The notes under the pieces: generated by a model
Told to the model about the DNA's origin: nothing
What the model saw: the letters and a program-made list of their open reading frames with translations, nothing else
The model's database searches: none
Translations under genes and position numbers: made by a program
DNA from: Streptomyces qinzhouensis
GTDB taxonomy: Bacteria; Actinomycetota; Actinomycetes; Streptomycetales; Streptomycetaceae
Length of the DNA: 64,000 nt
Assembly: GCF_007856155.1 (NCBI RefSeq)
Contig: NZ_CP042266.1
Location: 4,278,001-4,342,000 of the forward strand
Reading direction: 5' to 3'
Part shown: positions 15,188-24,073 of the stretch, one piece after another
How positions within the stretch are numbered: position 1 is the stretch's first letter
How the letters are laid out: each line of letters opens with the position of its first letter

Positions 15188-15966
15188 GACCGCCCCCGTC
15201 CGGTACGGGCCGCCTCGACGGTGGCGGTCCGGGGCGTGGTCACCGGGTTCGGGGGTACGGCGAGCCGGGCCGGGGTGCGGGGTGAGCGGGTGACGGCTGC
15301 CTCGGCCCGTGAGACGACGGGGGCGGGTGAGGGGGTGCGGGCGTGAGGGAGGGGGAGATCGGTGTCCGAGAGCCATCCCCTCGCCGCCTCGCGGGTGGGG
15401 AAGGCACTCTCGCGGACGGTGTAGGTGGTGCGGTCGGGGCCGACCTCGTCCAGGAAGAGCCGGTACGGGGCCTCGGCGGAGCCGGGGTGGGCGTCGTGGA
15501 GGAGGGTCCAGGTGTCCCAGGGCTGGTTGTAGTGCTCCAGGACCGTGTACCGGTCGCCGGGATTGGTCCGGAGCAACGATTCGAGGTCGGTGGTCAGGGC
15601 GTCGGCGGGCCGGGGGCCGTCGGCGTTTGTCAGCACGGCTCCCTCGGGCGGGCAGCCTCCCTGGAGCAGCCAGTTCTGGGCCAGGGGGACGAGGGGGTGG
15701 TGCTCGTAGCCGAAGCTGAAGGTCCGGGCATCTTGGTCGCGGGTGATGTGCAGCGTCAGATACGGCGCGGTCCCGGGCACGTCCCAGGTCGTGGAGCGGT
15801 CGTAGACCAGGTGGAAGGTGTGACGGTCGTCGCCGGTGTGATGGGCGGCGAGGGGCACGAACTGATCGTCGGAGAGCGTCACCCACGCGAACGAGTCCTC
15901 ATAGATCTCGTCCTCCGGGGCGAAGCCCTCCAGCCGGTAGTCGGGTCCGCTGCTGGTGATGGCCAT
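15184..15966 (-). CDS. Hypothetical protein with RAEAA tail
   Basis: 260 residues. A beta-rich N-terminal half (FAWVTLSDDQFVPLAAHHTG, YLTLHITRDQDARTFSFGYE) is followed by a segment with RYTVLEHYNQPWDTWTLLHD. The tail SRAEAAVTRSPRTP runs to AARTGRGRS. No catalytic motif is recognised. The gene overlaps the ParE-like gene by 4 nt, so it is coupled to it and is the first place to look for a neutralising or chaperone partner. That link is inference. Confidence 0.6.
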   Translation of the reverse strand: MAITSSGPDYRLEGFAPEDEIYEDSFAWVTLSDDQFVPLAAHHTGDDRHTFHLVYDRSTTWDVPGTAPYLTLHITRDQDARTFSFGYEHHPLVPLAQNWLLQGGCPPEGAVLTNADGPRPADALTTDLESLLRTNPGDRYTVLEHYNQPWDTWTLLHDAHPGSAEAPYRLFLDEVGPDRTTYTVRESAFPTREAARGWLSDTDLPLPHARTPSPAPVVSRAEAAVTRSPRTPARLAVPPNPVTTPRTATVEAARTGRGRS

Positions 15967-15968
15967 GA

Positions 15969-16544
15969 TCAGATCCCCTCCGCTCCGGCGCCGGGCGCGG
16001 CCAGCAGCCGGTGGCTCGGCCGCGCAGGGCTCGTCGTGCAGGCGCCGAACGGGCCGTCGGGGGCACGGAGCTGGAGCCAGGTCGGGTCAAGGTGGTCCCG
16101 GTGCCAGGTCGACGGACCCGCAAGCCCCGCTTCGGTGTCGGTGAACTGCTGCCACGCCAGCCACAGGCCGTGGAGGCGGGCGATGGCCTCGGGGTGCTCG
16201 CTCCACTGGAAGCACCAGGGGCGGCCGGTGGTGATCTCCCGGCCGTAGACCGGCAGCAGCAGCCGCTTCACCCAGTTCTCCAGCGCCGCGAGTTCCTCCT
16301 CGTACGCAGCCCCGGCCAGCGCCAGGATGAAGACCGAGGACGGTCCCTCCGGGGCGCCGTCTTCGGCGGCGGGACTGGCCGCCTCGGGGCTCTCCACCTC
16401 GTCCTCGGCGTCGTCGCCGGAGAGGCGGGCGATGGTCTCGCCCTGCCGCTGGGCCTCGGTGACGAGCCGGTTCACGGTGGAGACCAGGTCGTTCAGGTCG
16501 TGGTCCGCGACACGGACCGGCTCGTCGGGGAGTGGTTCGGACAT
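15969..16544 (-). CDS. DUF4913-domain protein
   Basis: 191 residues. The C-terminal half carries the DUF4913 pattern: LENWVKRLLLPVYGREITTG, RPWCFQWSEHPEAIARL, then WHRDHLDPTWLQLRAPDGPF and a single Cys. DUF4913 proteins are frequent on actinobacterial integrated elements; no role is known to me. The N-terminal half has a heptad-like segment (LNDLVSTVNRLVTEAQRQ) and an acidic Ala/Glu linker. It ends LLAAPGAGAEGI and lacks the basic tail of its neighbours. Confidence 0.75.
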   Translation of the reverse strand: MSEPLPDEPVRVADHDLNDLVSTVNRLVTEAQRQGETIARLSGDDAEDEVESPEAASPAAEDGAPEGPSSVFILALAGAAYEEELAALENWVKRLLLPVYGREITTGRPWCFQWSEHPEAIARLHGLWLAWQQFTDTEAGLAGPSTWHRDHLDPTWLQLRAPDGPFGACTTSPARPSHRLLAAPGAGAEGI

Positions 16545-16645
16545 CGGCAGCCCTCACTTTGCTTGGGTCGGAAGGGTGTTGGGCTGCCGATGGTCCGGAT
16601 GAATCCCGGTTTGGTTGGGCTGGGAATCCCGGGATAGAGGGGGGC

Positions 16646-17828
16646 TCACCCTGCCCGGTGCGGGCAGTGGCCCAGGGGCGGGGCGAGGAGTTCGACCGCG
16701 CGGGCGGCCTGTTGGGGGACGACGCCGTTGCCGAGTGCGGTCAGCTGCGCGGGACGGCCCAGCCCGGGGGTGTTGGTGACCCAGCCCGGGGGAAGGCCCT
16801 GCATCCACTCCACGAACGCCGGACACAGGCGGCCCGCGCCGTCCGTCGGTTCTGGTGCTGGACGGGTGGCGTTCTCCCATCGGGAGATGGCGGCGGCGTA
16901 GGGTCCCCACCGCTGTCCGTCCCGGCGAACAGCGGCAGGACCACCGCCGACAGCGGCGGCCGGAACCCCCGGCCGGCCCGGCGGCCCGGAGTGCCCGTGT
17001 CCGTGGCCCTGGGGGTGGGCAGCAGCCGGGCCGCCGCCGAGGGCAGCGTCAGATCGCCGTTGCCGTGCCGCTGGTTCGGCGACCCCTTGATCCCGTCCGA
17101 CGCCTTCGGAGTCGGCAGGAGCCACTCCACCTCGTCCGCGAGATTCGGCCCGTGCCCACCTTGCTTCCGCTTCGCCGGGTGCTGGCTCCCGCCGTTCTTC
17201 CCGATGTTGCTGGTCGGCGTTTTCAACAGCGGCGTGGCGGGGCCAGGCGGTGAGGAAGACCCGCTCGCGGCGGTGGGGTGCGCCGATGTCGGAGGCGCGA
17301 AGCACGCGCCAGCGCGCATCGAACCCGAGGTCGGCCAGGGAGCCGAGTACGGCACCGAGTGCGCGCACAGCAGGCTGGCCTGCATGGTTTCCCAGACACC
17401 ACGGGCAGGGTTCCAGCTCGCCAGAGGAAGGGGCGGCGGGGGAGGTGAGGAGCCCCCGGACATTCTCGATCACCACCAGACACGGTTGAAGGGCTTCGAT
17501 GGCGCGGGCGACGTGGTGCCACAGACCGGACCGGGTGCCCGCGGACAGCCCGGCCCGGCGACCGGCGACGGAGACGTCTTTGACAGGGGAAACCGGCCGT
17601 CAGGACGCACACCTCCGCAACCGTCGACCAGTTCACCGTCGAGACGTCGCCGAGGTTCGGCACCCCGGGCCAGTGCCGGGCCAGGATCTTCGACGCCCCC
17701 GGGTCGGTGTCGGCGTGCCAGGCCAATCGCCCGCCGAAGACGGTCTGGACGCCCAGGTCCAGGCCGCCGTACCCGGAACACAGGCTCCCGATCAGCCGCT
17801 CCCCCGCGGCGGGCGGTTCAGCGGCCAC
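16646..17828 (-). pseudogene. DNA cytosine-5 methyltransferase, frameshifted
   Basis: Dcm motifs are present but lie in different frames. Motif I (RLIGSLCSGYGGLDLGVQTV) runs to AGFPCQ in one frame. The next frame holds VVIENVRGLL and DIGAPHRRERVF, a third holds NLADEVEWLLPTPKASDG, and the C-terminus returns to the second frame with FVEWMQGLPPGWV and ALGNGVVPQQAARAVELL. At least three single-base shifts are needed. The first is at CAAAGACG directly after the catalytic PCQ, where one A fewer would restore the expected PCQDVS. The gene starts at GTG 17828, overlapping its upstream neighbour. Either it is decayed or the assembly has indels here. A working version would methylate C5 of cytosine in a short DNA site. 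Confidence 0.75.
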
Positions 17829-18423
17829 GGCGGGGCTCCGGGGTATAGGTGAGCCGGGCTGCCGGGGCCCTCGTCGGCTCGGGGACGGGCGCGCGGTAGA
17901 TGGAGTTCGCCGGGGTGGAGCGGCTGAGCGCCGCGAGCACCCGGCGCGGCGCGGTATCGAGCCGGTCCGCCGAGCCCCGCAGCCCACGGCCGCCTTCGTG
18001 CAGGCTGCCGTGCACCAGCTCCAGCCGCCACTGGGCCGCTCCGAACGCGGCCTCCCTGACATCGCTCACATCCCCGCTGTCCGGGGTCCCGGCATGACGG
18101 TGGAGAAACCCGAGCTGCTGATACGCCTCGGCGTAGTCCGCCACCGCCTGACCCGCGTGGACGGATGCCGTCGTGTACGCGCAGACGACGGGGCCGAGGC
18201 TGAGTCCGGAGCCGTCGCCGCCGGCCCGGGAATGCACCTCGTCGGCCAGATCGTTGACCAGCCCGCTCAGCGCACTGAGCTGCCGGGAGGCGGTGACCAG
18301 GCCGGGCAGCTCGGCGGGCGACTCGGGGACGGGGATCTGCCGGACGAGTTCATCGAACGCACGGGCAGCGACGTACAGCTCGCCCTTCTCCAGGGCGGCC
18401 CGGCCGGTGTGATCGTGGATCAT
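17818..18423 (-). CDS. Helical accessory protein with basic Pro-rich tail
   Basis: 201 residues from ATG 18423, which overlaps the upstream stop (ATGA). It is helical throughout: ALEKGELYVAARAFDELVRQ, then LVTASRQLSALSGLVNDLAD, then HAGQAVADYAEAYQQLGFLH. The tail VLAALSRSTPANSIYRAPVP ends TYTPEPRRGR, a variant of the shared tail. The four-helix look may reflect a dimer or a binding protein. No family is recognised. Confidence 0.65.
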   Translation of the reverse strand: MIHDHTGRAALEKGELYVAARAFDELVRQIPVPESPAELPGLVTASRQLSALSGLVNDLADEVHSRAGGDGSGLSLGPVVCAYTTASVHAGQAVADYAEAYQQLGFLHRHAGTPDSGDVSDVREAAFGAAQWRLELVHGSLHEGGRGLRGSADRLDTAPRRVLAALSRSTPANSIYRAPVPEPTRAPAARLTYTPEPRRGR

Positions 18424-19580
18424 GCGGGGCTCCGTCGGGAGGTGCGGGTGGGGGAAGCGGGGACCGGCGCGGCAACCGGGGCCGGTGTGTTGGTGCGGCG
18501 GGGGCGGCTGCGGGCGCGGGCTGCCTCCGCGCGGCCGGGCGACGACCGCGCCGCAGCCGGCGGCCGGGGCTTGTCGGGTACGGGGCCGGTGCGGGCGGTG
18601 TGCCACCGCCGGCGGACCTCGTCCAGCGGGCCGAGGGCGTGCAGGGCGTGCCCGATCAGCCGCCCCGCCGGAAGCGCCGCATTCTCGGCCAACCCCCGTA
18701 TCTGCCGGGCGCTCTCAGCCGCTGTACGGACCAGGGCCGCCCCGAGGACCTGTTCACCGAAGTGCTCCGCCGACCCGGCAACCGCCAGCGGGTCGCAGAC
18801 CGCAAGGACCCGTTCCGCGTCGAGGGCCCCGCTGGTGAGGGCGCCGCGCCGCTGGACCTCCCACAGCACGGTGAGCTGGTCGACGGGCTCGCCCCGGTGG
18901 TGCAGGGCCCCGAGCGCCCGGTAGAGCTGCTGATGCCCCGGGTCGCCGAAGTCCGAGGGACGGAGCCAGCCGACGACCGCGTCGAGCTGGGCGGGGCGCG
19001 CGGTGAGGCAGGCCAGCAGGAACTCCTCATCCGCGTCCACCCCTGCGGTCGTCCAGGGCGTCGGCTCGGGCTGGACCGGAGGCGCGATAGGCCGGGGCTC
19101 GGTGCCCCAGCGACGGGCGAGATCCGCCAGCACCGTGGTGAGGGCGTCGGCCCGTATGAGGGTTTCCTCGGTGCCACCGCGGACGGTGTCGGCGCGGGCG
19201 GCCTGGTGGAGCCGGACGGCGTGCTCGGCGACCGTGCGGTGGATGGCGCCTTCCAGCACCATCCGCCCGTACACCACGGCGTGTTCCGGGCGGGGGCAGG
19301 CGGTGACGAGCTGGTGCGCGTACGAGGCCGTCAGCCCCCGGGTGCGGGTGCCGGCCTCGGTGACCGCGTCCGCGACCCACGACACCGGCACCGCCCCGAC
19401 CGCCGCCGTGCTCCCCGGATGCCCTCGGTCGCGCAGGGCGAGGGCAGAGGCGTAGAGGGCTTGGTGGGCGGGCCGGTAGAAGTGTTCGGGCCGCAGCCAC
19501 GGACTCAGCCGTTCGAGCTGGCCGGGGTCGAGGAACACGGCGCCGAGCACGGCCTGCTCGGCCCGTGCCAAGGGATTCAC
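18420..19580 (-). CDS. Protein with two DnaB N-terminal-like domains, no ATPase, RAEAA tail
   Basis: 386 residues. Two copies of the helical DnaB N-terminal domain are seen. One is at about 1-120 (ARAEQAVLGAVFLDPGQLER, LRPEHFYRPAHQALYASALA, VTACPRPEHAVVYGRMVLE). The other is at about 190-300 (DEEFLLACLTARPAQLDAVV, LRPSDFGDPGHQQLYRALGA, AEHFGEQVLGAALVRTA). The RecA-like motor is absent, with no Walker motifs. In DnaB this domain docks primase and ring neighbours. The tail GRAEAARARSRPRR ends TRTSRRSPA. A primase- or helicase-interacting factor exported with the DNA is a reasonable guess. Confidence 0.7.
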   Translation of the reverse strand: MNPLARAEQAVLGAVFLDPGQLERLSPWLRPEHFYRPAHQALYASALALRDRGHPGSTAAVGAVPVSWVADAVTEAGTRTRGLTASYAHQLVTACPRPEHAVVYGRMVLEGAIHRTVAEHAVRLHQAARADTVRGGTEETLIRADALTTVLADLARRWGTEPRPIAPPVQPEPTPWTTAGVDADEEFLLACLTARPAQLDAVVGWLRPSDFGDPGHQQLYRALGALHHRGEPVDQLTVLWEVQRRGALTSGALDAERVLAVCDPLAVAGSAEHFGEQVLGAALVRTAAESARQIRGLAENAALPAGRLIGHALHALGPLDEVRRRWHTARTGPVPDKPRPPAAARSSPGRAEAARARSRPRRTNTPAPVAAPVPASPTRTSRRSPA

Positions 19581-19783
19581 GATCCGCCCCGTGCGGAGCG
19601 GAGGGCGGCGATGGCCTGCTGGGCGTCGGCGAGGTCGGCGGCGTACCGGTCCAGATCCCCGGCGAACACGGGGTCATCGACCCGCAGGGAGAGGACGGGG
19701 GTGGTGAGCCACCACTCGCCGCTGCGGCGCACGACTGGGGCGTCACCCAGCGGGCCGGAACGGTCGGAAGAAGGGGAGGGCAC
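19577..19783 (-). CDS. Small protein before the DnaB-N gene
   Basis: 68 residues from GTG 19783 with TGGAG just upstream; the longer frame from 19837 is Pro-rich and has no ribosome site. It reads SGEWWLTTPVLSLRVDDP then DLDRYAADLADAQQAIAALR, a strand-rich start and one helix. Its stop overlaps the next ATG (ATGA). No family is recognised. Confidence 0.55.
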   Translation of the reverse strand: MPSPSSDRSGPLGDAPVVRRSGEWWLTTPVLSLRVDDPVFAGDLDRYAADLADAQQAIAALRSARGGS

Positions 19784-19859
19784 AAGGACTCCAGAGGGCG
19801 GAGGGAACGGGGGCGGGTGCGGGGAGTCCGTCTGCACCAGCCGGAGAAGGAGAAGAAGA

Positions 19860-21647
19860 TCATGCTGTGGGCCCGAGGCCGTGGCGGCCGAGGGTCTTGG
19901 CGAGGGCCCGCTCGGTGATCCCGGCGGTCGCCGCCGCGGAGGCCGCGCCGTGCCGGGCGGCGTCCGGCTCCTTGTACCAGGGCTTCAGGTCGAGGAGGGC
20001 GGGGCGGATGCCGGTGGCCAGCAGAAGCGCCGAACCCTTCGGGAGCGCGCGGATCGCATCGGCGGGCAGCACCCGCTCCTGCCGCATCGACACCGACGTC
20101 GACTTCCCCGACTCACTGGTGGACACCGAGACCGTGCGGACGTCGTGGTCACCGACGAGACGCGAGAGCTTGTCGGCGAAGTCCGCGTCGTCGATGCCGG
20201 AGCCGATCAGCTTGACCGTCGCCGCGGACCACAGGGCGTCCATGCCGCTCTCTCCCCAGACCCGCACCCCCTGCCGGTAGGACTGGAGGATCGTCACCGG
20301 GATCACACCCCGGGATCCCAAGTGGGAGTACAAGTCCGGGAGATCCTGGATCTTGCACACGTTCGCCGCCTCATCCAAAATCGCCAGCAGACAGGGGTCG
20401 AGGCGTCCGCCGTCGCGCTCGGCCTGGATCACCGCCGCCCGCATCACCGCGTCAGCGGCGGCGGCGATGATCGCGCTGGCGGAGCCGCCGCCGTCCTTCG
20501 ACAGCAGGAACAACGTGTCGCGGCTGGTGGCGAACGCCCCCGGGCGGAACTCGGCGATCTTCTCCATCCGCCGGGGCGGGGTGACCCAGGCGGCGATCTC
20601 CGGATCGAGGAGGCAGCTCGCGTACTGGCGGGCTGTCTCGTAGATGCCGTCGCGGGTTTCGACGGCGCCGGCCACGGTGCCCTGGAGCTGCGCGGCGACC
20701 GCGTCCAGCCCCGCGTCGTGCAGGAGATCGACGGGGGTGCGGTCGGCGGGCGAGGCGAGCCAGGCCAGGACGTCGGTGATCGGCCGCCCGTCGTTCGCCG
20801 CCGCCAGGAACAGCGCCGTGAGGGTGTTCGCGGCGGCCGTCGACCAGAAGTCCCCCGCACTGGATTCGTCCACCGAGGCGGTGACGAAGTGCCCGGCGAG
20901 CCGTCGGGCCCCGGCCAGATCGTGGGCGTCGGCGAGGATGTCCCACCACATTTCCCGAGGGGCGTGCGCGATCTGCTGCGGGTCCAGCGTCCACACCGTC
21001 CCGACCTCGGCCCGCGCCGTCGCGGTGGCGGTGAACGCGTCGTTCGCGGCCTTGTTCGATGTCAGCAGCACGGGACCGGGGGCCCGCAGGATCGCCGGGA
21101 TCGCCAGACCGGACGTCTTCCCGGAACGCGGGGCCATGATCGCCAGCAGCACGTCCTCCCACGACGACCGCACCTCCGCCCGCCCCGGCTTCAACGTCCC
21201 CAGCAGGACGCCCCGGTCATCCGGCGCCACGTCCTTCGGCCGGGTGCCTTTCAGACTCGGCCGCAGCCCGATCGCCTTCGCCGCGCTCTCCTTCGGCAGC
21301 AGCGCGGACAGGTCCCGGGCGGACGCGAGGCCGCTGGTGCCGCCGCGCCAGCGCAGCCACAGCTTCGCGCCGACGAACCCGCCGGTGAACAGGGCGAGGA
21401 CGGGCAGGACCCGGCACCCGGCGACGATCGCGGCCGTGGGCAGGTCCGGCCACACCTCCTCGGGGCGGAGCAGGGCGGCGGCCGGGTCGTACGGGACCCA
21501 GGCCCCGGTGCCGACGGCGACGTTGGAGAGGTTGCCGAACAGCCAGGCCAGGAACCCGGCGCCCATGCCGAGCGCGGCGGCGCCGAGCATCAGGTAGAGC
21601 AGGAAGTCGGTCCCGGTGGTGGCCGAGGGCGGACGAGAAGAAGACAC
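19860..21647 (-). CDS. VirD4/TraG-type coupling protein
   Basis: About 595 residues. Two N-terminal membrane segments (FLLYLMLGAAALGMGAGFLA and VLPVLALFTGGFVGAKLWL) precede the P-loop LLAIMAPRSGKTSGLAIPAI at about 185. Walker B is LLAILDEAANVCKIQDLPDL at about 410, and TILQSYRQGVRVWGESGMDA is typical of TraG/VirD4. These hexameric ATPases recruit the relaxase-DNA complex, and protein substrates with C-terminal signals, to the secretion channel. The start is uncertain: GTG 21647 is chosen, but further codons upstream are open. It sits amid the proteins with shared tails, which fits a role in selecting them. Confidence 0.88.
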   Translation of the reverse strand: MSSSRPPSATTGTDFLLYLMLGAAALGMGAGFLAWLFGNLSNVAVGTGAWVPYDPAAALLRPEEVWPDLPTAAIVAGCRVLPVLALFTGGFVGAKLWLRWRGGTSGLASARDLSALLPKESAAKAIGLRPSLKGTRPKDVAPDDRGVLLGTLKPGRAEVRSSWEDVLLAIMAPRSGKTSGLAIPAILRAPGPVLLTSNKAANDAFTATATARAEVGTVWTLDPQQIAHAPREMWWDILADAHDLAGARRLAGHFVTASVDESSAGDFWSTAAANTLTALFLAAANDGRPITDVLAWLASPADRTPVDLLHDAGLDAVAAQLQGTVAGAVETRDGIYETARQYASCLLDPEIAAWVTPPRRMEKIAEFRPGAFATSRDTLFLLSKDGGGSASAIIAAAADAVMRAAVIQAERDGGRLDPCLLAILDEAANVCKIQDLPDLYSHLGSRGVIPVTILQSYRQGVRVWGESGMDALWSAATVKLIGSGIDDADFADKLSRLVGDHDVRTVSVSTSESGKSTSVSMRQERVLPADAIRALPKGSALLLATGIRPALLDLKPWYKEPDAARHGAASAAATAGITERALAKTLGRHGLGPTA

Positions 21648-21733
21648 AGAGCGGTCCCAGACGGAGCGGGCGGACGGGCGGCGGGGCGGGAACGGCCCGG
21701 GGCTCTGGTGATCACGAACACGACGCGTCTCCT

Positions 21734-22189
21734 TCAGCGGCGGCGGGAAACGGAAGAGGAAGAGGCCACGGTGGTGGCCGGGCGGACCACTGCGGGTGCG
21801 GTCGGCTCCGGAACAGCGGGGGCGCGGGTGGTCGCGGCGGGGGAGGTGGCGGTGGCCGCCGCGCTCCGCTCGGTCCGGCTGGTGCGGACCTCCGTGAGCA
21901 CGGTCCGGTACGCCGCCTCGGAGAACAGGCCCGGGTCGAGTTCCGCGTCGAACCCGGCGGCCCGCAGGAGCACCGTGGCGCGGGTGGACCGGCTCCTCTC
22001 CTCCTCGACGGAGAGGCCCTCGGGCAGCTCGTGCCACACATACAGCGGCGGCACCGAGTTCTCCGTGAACCCGCACTCCCGCAGGACCTGGTGGGCGCGG
22101 GGATCGGTGGCGTCGGCGATGACCTCGCTGCCCAGGGGCTTGCGGTAGATCGCGGCGTCGGTGCCGGACTCCTCGTGACGGAAGGACAT
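21734..22189 (-). CDS. Accessory protein, paralogue of the one at 22698-23438
   Basis: 151 residues. Its domain reads RAHQVLRECGFTENSVPPLY, HELPEG, then TRATVLLRAAGFDAELDPGL. The protein at 22698-23438 shows the same order (LRHAGFIDDHSPLTQQYRLH, then AAGFRVELDPSLD), so the two share a domain. The tail after RTERSAAATATSPAAT is Ala/Pro/Val-rich and ends SSSVSRRR. The function of this Streptomyces-type domain is unknown to me. It is immediately upstream of the coupling protein. Confidence 0.65.
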   Translation of the reverse strand: MSFRHEESGTDAAIYRKPLGSEVIADATDPRAHQVLRECGFTENSVPPLYVWHELPEGLSVEEERSRSTRATVLLRAAGFDAELDPGLFSEAAYRTVLTEVRTSRTERSAAATATSPAATTRAPAVPEPTAPAVVRPATTVASSSSVSRRR

Positions 22190-22221
22190 GCAGGAACCTT
22201 TCAGCGGAGAAGCGGGGGCGG

Positions 22222-22683
22222 TTACACGGTCCGGCCCCGGCCCGGGACGGTGGACGGCGCCGGGGCCGGGGCAGCGGGCGAGGGGGCGACGGTCCGGCCG
22301 GTGAGGGAGGGGGACTGGGCGCGGGCGGCTTCCCGCAGCCCCGGCTCCTGGCCGGTGGCCAGGGCCTGGAGGGTGTCTGCCGTGGTGGCGAGTTCGGTCT
22401 GGAGGTCGCCCAGATGTTCGGCTGCGGAGGCCAGTTGGTGCCAGAGCCGGTAGGCCGGATCGCTCTCGTCCAAGGATCGGATGGGGGACTGGGCGTGGTC
22501 CCCGACGGCCCAGAGGACGGAGGCCGCCTGACCCAGTGCCCCGTGCTCTGGGTCGAAGAACGGCCGCACCTCGGCGGCGACCTCGCTCGTTCCGTCCGCC
22601 TCCAGCAGACGGTCGGTCAAGGAGGCCAGGGCGTTGTTGGCGAGTCCGGCGGCGTTGGTGGCCGGGGGCGGGACGGTGGTCAT
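22222..22683 (-). CDS. Helical accessory protein with Ala/Pro tail
   Basis: 153 residues, mostly helical: GLANNALASLTDRLLEADGT, LGQAASVLWAVGDHAQSPIR and LASAAEHLGDLQTELATTAD. The tail REAARAQSPSLTG turns into SPAAPAPAPSTVPGRGRTV. It resembles the central part of the paralogue pair on either side only loosely. No membrane segment, signal or motif for catalysis is visible. Confidence 0.6.
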   Translation of the reverse strand: MTTVPPPATNAAGLANNALASLTDRLLEADGTSEVAAEVRPFFDPEHGALGQAASVLWAVGDHAQSPIRSLDESDPAYRLWHQLASAAEHLGDLQTELATTADTLQALATGQEPGLREAARAQSPSLTGRTVAPSPAAPAPAPSTVPGRGRTV

Positions 22684-22697
22684 GCTGTACCTCCTGG

Positions 22698-23438
22698 TCA
22701 GCGGGAACGGGGTGGGGTACGGCCCGGAGCGGGCACTGGGTTCACCGCGGGCTGGACTTCACCCGAGGGCGGGGCCGTAGCCCTGGCCGGTGCGGTGGCG
22801 TAGTAGCCGGCGACCTGGGACCGCCACCCTGGGGCAGCGACGCCGGAACCCAGGGAGCGCAGCTCTCCGGCGGTCTCATCGAGGTCGTCGAAGACCGTGT
22901 TGATCGTTTCGGCGGCGGCCTCGAACGCGTCCGCCACCTCCCAGCCCTCATCTGCGCCGACGTCCTTGACGACCTCGACGGCGGTCTCGAAGAACTGCGA
23001 CAGCCGCACCAGGACCCCGTCGTGCGGGTCGAGGACGTGCTCCGCGAGATCCGCTGCCTCCACCGGAGACCGGGCGGCGCCGAGCTGGTCGGTCAGCCGC
23101 AGGATCTGCTGCCCGTACACCCTCAGCCCGGCCGGGTCGGACGGGGTGGTGAACCGGTCCGCGTCCAGGGAGGGGTCGAGTTCGACCCGGAAGCCGGCGG
23201 CGGTGAGCATCTTCGCGGCCCGGGTGGCCTGCCGGTTCTCGTAGGCTCGGCCCATGTCCCAGTGCAGCCGGTACTGCTGGGTGAGCGGGCTGTGGTCGTC
23301 GATGAATCCGGCGTGCCGCAGCATCTCCACGGCCAGTACGCCGTGCTCGGCCCGCGTGAACCCACTGTGGGGGATGGCGGCGACGTTGCCGCCCCGCTCG
23401 CGGACGATCACCACATGCGGCTTCTCGGACTCGGACAT
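22698..23438 (-). CDS. Accessory protein with shared AAGF domain and helical half
   Basis: 246 residues from ATG 23438. Residues 1-100 form the domain shared with 21734-22189 (VAIPHSGFTRAEHGVLAVEM is its start region, with MGRAYENRQATRAAKMLTAA in the centre). Residues 105-205 are helical (QILRLTDQLGAARSPVEAAD, VLVRLSQFFETAVEVVKDVG). That half resembles the whole of the protein at 22222-22683, which suggests those two neighbours split what is fused here. The tail ends PAPGRTPPRSR. Confidence 0.65.
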   Translation of the reverse strand: MSESEKPHVVIVRERGGNVAAIPHSGFTRAEHGVLAVEMLRHAGFIDDHSPLTQQYRLHWDMGRAYENRQATRAAKMLTAAGFRVELDPSLDADRFTTPSDPAGLRVYGQQILRLTDQLGAARSPVEAADLAEHVLDPHDGVLVRLSQFFETAVEVVKDVGADEGWEVADAFEAAAETINTVFDDLDETAGELRSLGSGVAAPGWRSQVAGYYATAPARATAPPSGEVQPAVNPVPAPGRTPPRSR

Positions 23439-23467
23439 CAAGGGCTCCAGGGGGTGAAGGGCGGGGA

Positions 23468-23965
23468 TCAGAAGTGGGGGTTCTCGGTGGGCCGGTCGGT
23501 CCCGGTGGCGGCGGCCAGCAGCTCCGGGAGATCGGCCGGGTCGGCCTCGCGCTGGTCGATCCACCAACCGGCACGTGTCACCGGCCGCACCGCGTCCTCC
23601 AGCACCGCCCACTCCGCTTCGCTGGTGGTGCCCTCGGTGACGAGAGCGGCGTACGCGGCGGTGACGAGCTGATGGCGGCACCGAGCACCCCAGGCCACCG
23701 CACGCTCGCCGCCCTCCAGCGGCGGCATCCGGAACTCCACCTCCCACACCTGTGCCGCCTCCGCCTCGGCGGCCCGCTGCCCGGCCAGCCAGGACGCGGT
23801 GGCCTCGGCGTCCTGGGTGCGAGTGGCCTGCCAGCAGCCGGTGCAGTCCCGCCCGGCCAGCCACCGGGCATACCCCGCCCGCTGATCGGCCGGACGGGCG
23901 GAGAGATCGGAGTCGGCGGTATGCCCGCACGCGTGCTCGACAGACCAGACGGTCTTGACGGCCAT
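23468..23965 (-). CDS. Cysteine/histidine-containing hypothetical protein
   Basis: 165 residues. EHACGH near the N-terminus and GRDCTGCWQATR at about 40 could bind zinc. Helical segments rich in Ala and Glu follow (AEATASWLAGQRAAEAEAAQ). The C-terminal half contains GWWIDQREADPADLPELLAA and ends TENPHF, without a basic tail. I believe similar proteins occur on other Streptomyces elements, but no function is known to me. Confidence 0.6.
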   Translation of the reverse strand: MAVKTVWSVEHACGHTADSDLSARPADQRAGYARWLAGRDCTGCWQATRTQDAEATASWLAGQRAAEAEAAQVWEVEFRMPPLEGGERAVAWGARCRHQLVTAAYAALVTEGTTSEAEWAVLEDAVRPVTRAGWWIDQREADPADLPELLAAATGTDRPTENPHF

Positions 23966-24073
23966 GAATGTGCTCCTTGGGAGGCAACGGCAGAACTTCC
24001 CGGCCGGGAGTCCGGCACGGGGAGCCCGATGATCGGGCCGGGGCAGCGATTTGGAGGTGCCGGGGATTCCGGG

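Noticed and set aside
12697..15285. An 862-codon rightward frame antisense to the DUF317 and winged-helix genes
   Set aside because: The minus strand carries the DUF317 and helix-turn-helix patterns with ribosome sites; this frame is a GC shadow.
18600..22148. A 1,182-codon rightward frame across the coupling-protein region
   Set aside because: It lies antisense to genes with Walker motifs and membrane segments, is rich in Gly/Arg/Glu, and has no recognisable domain.
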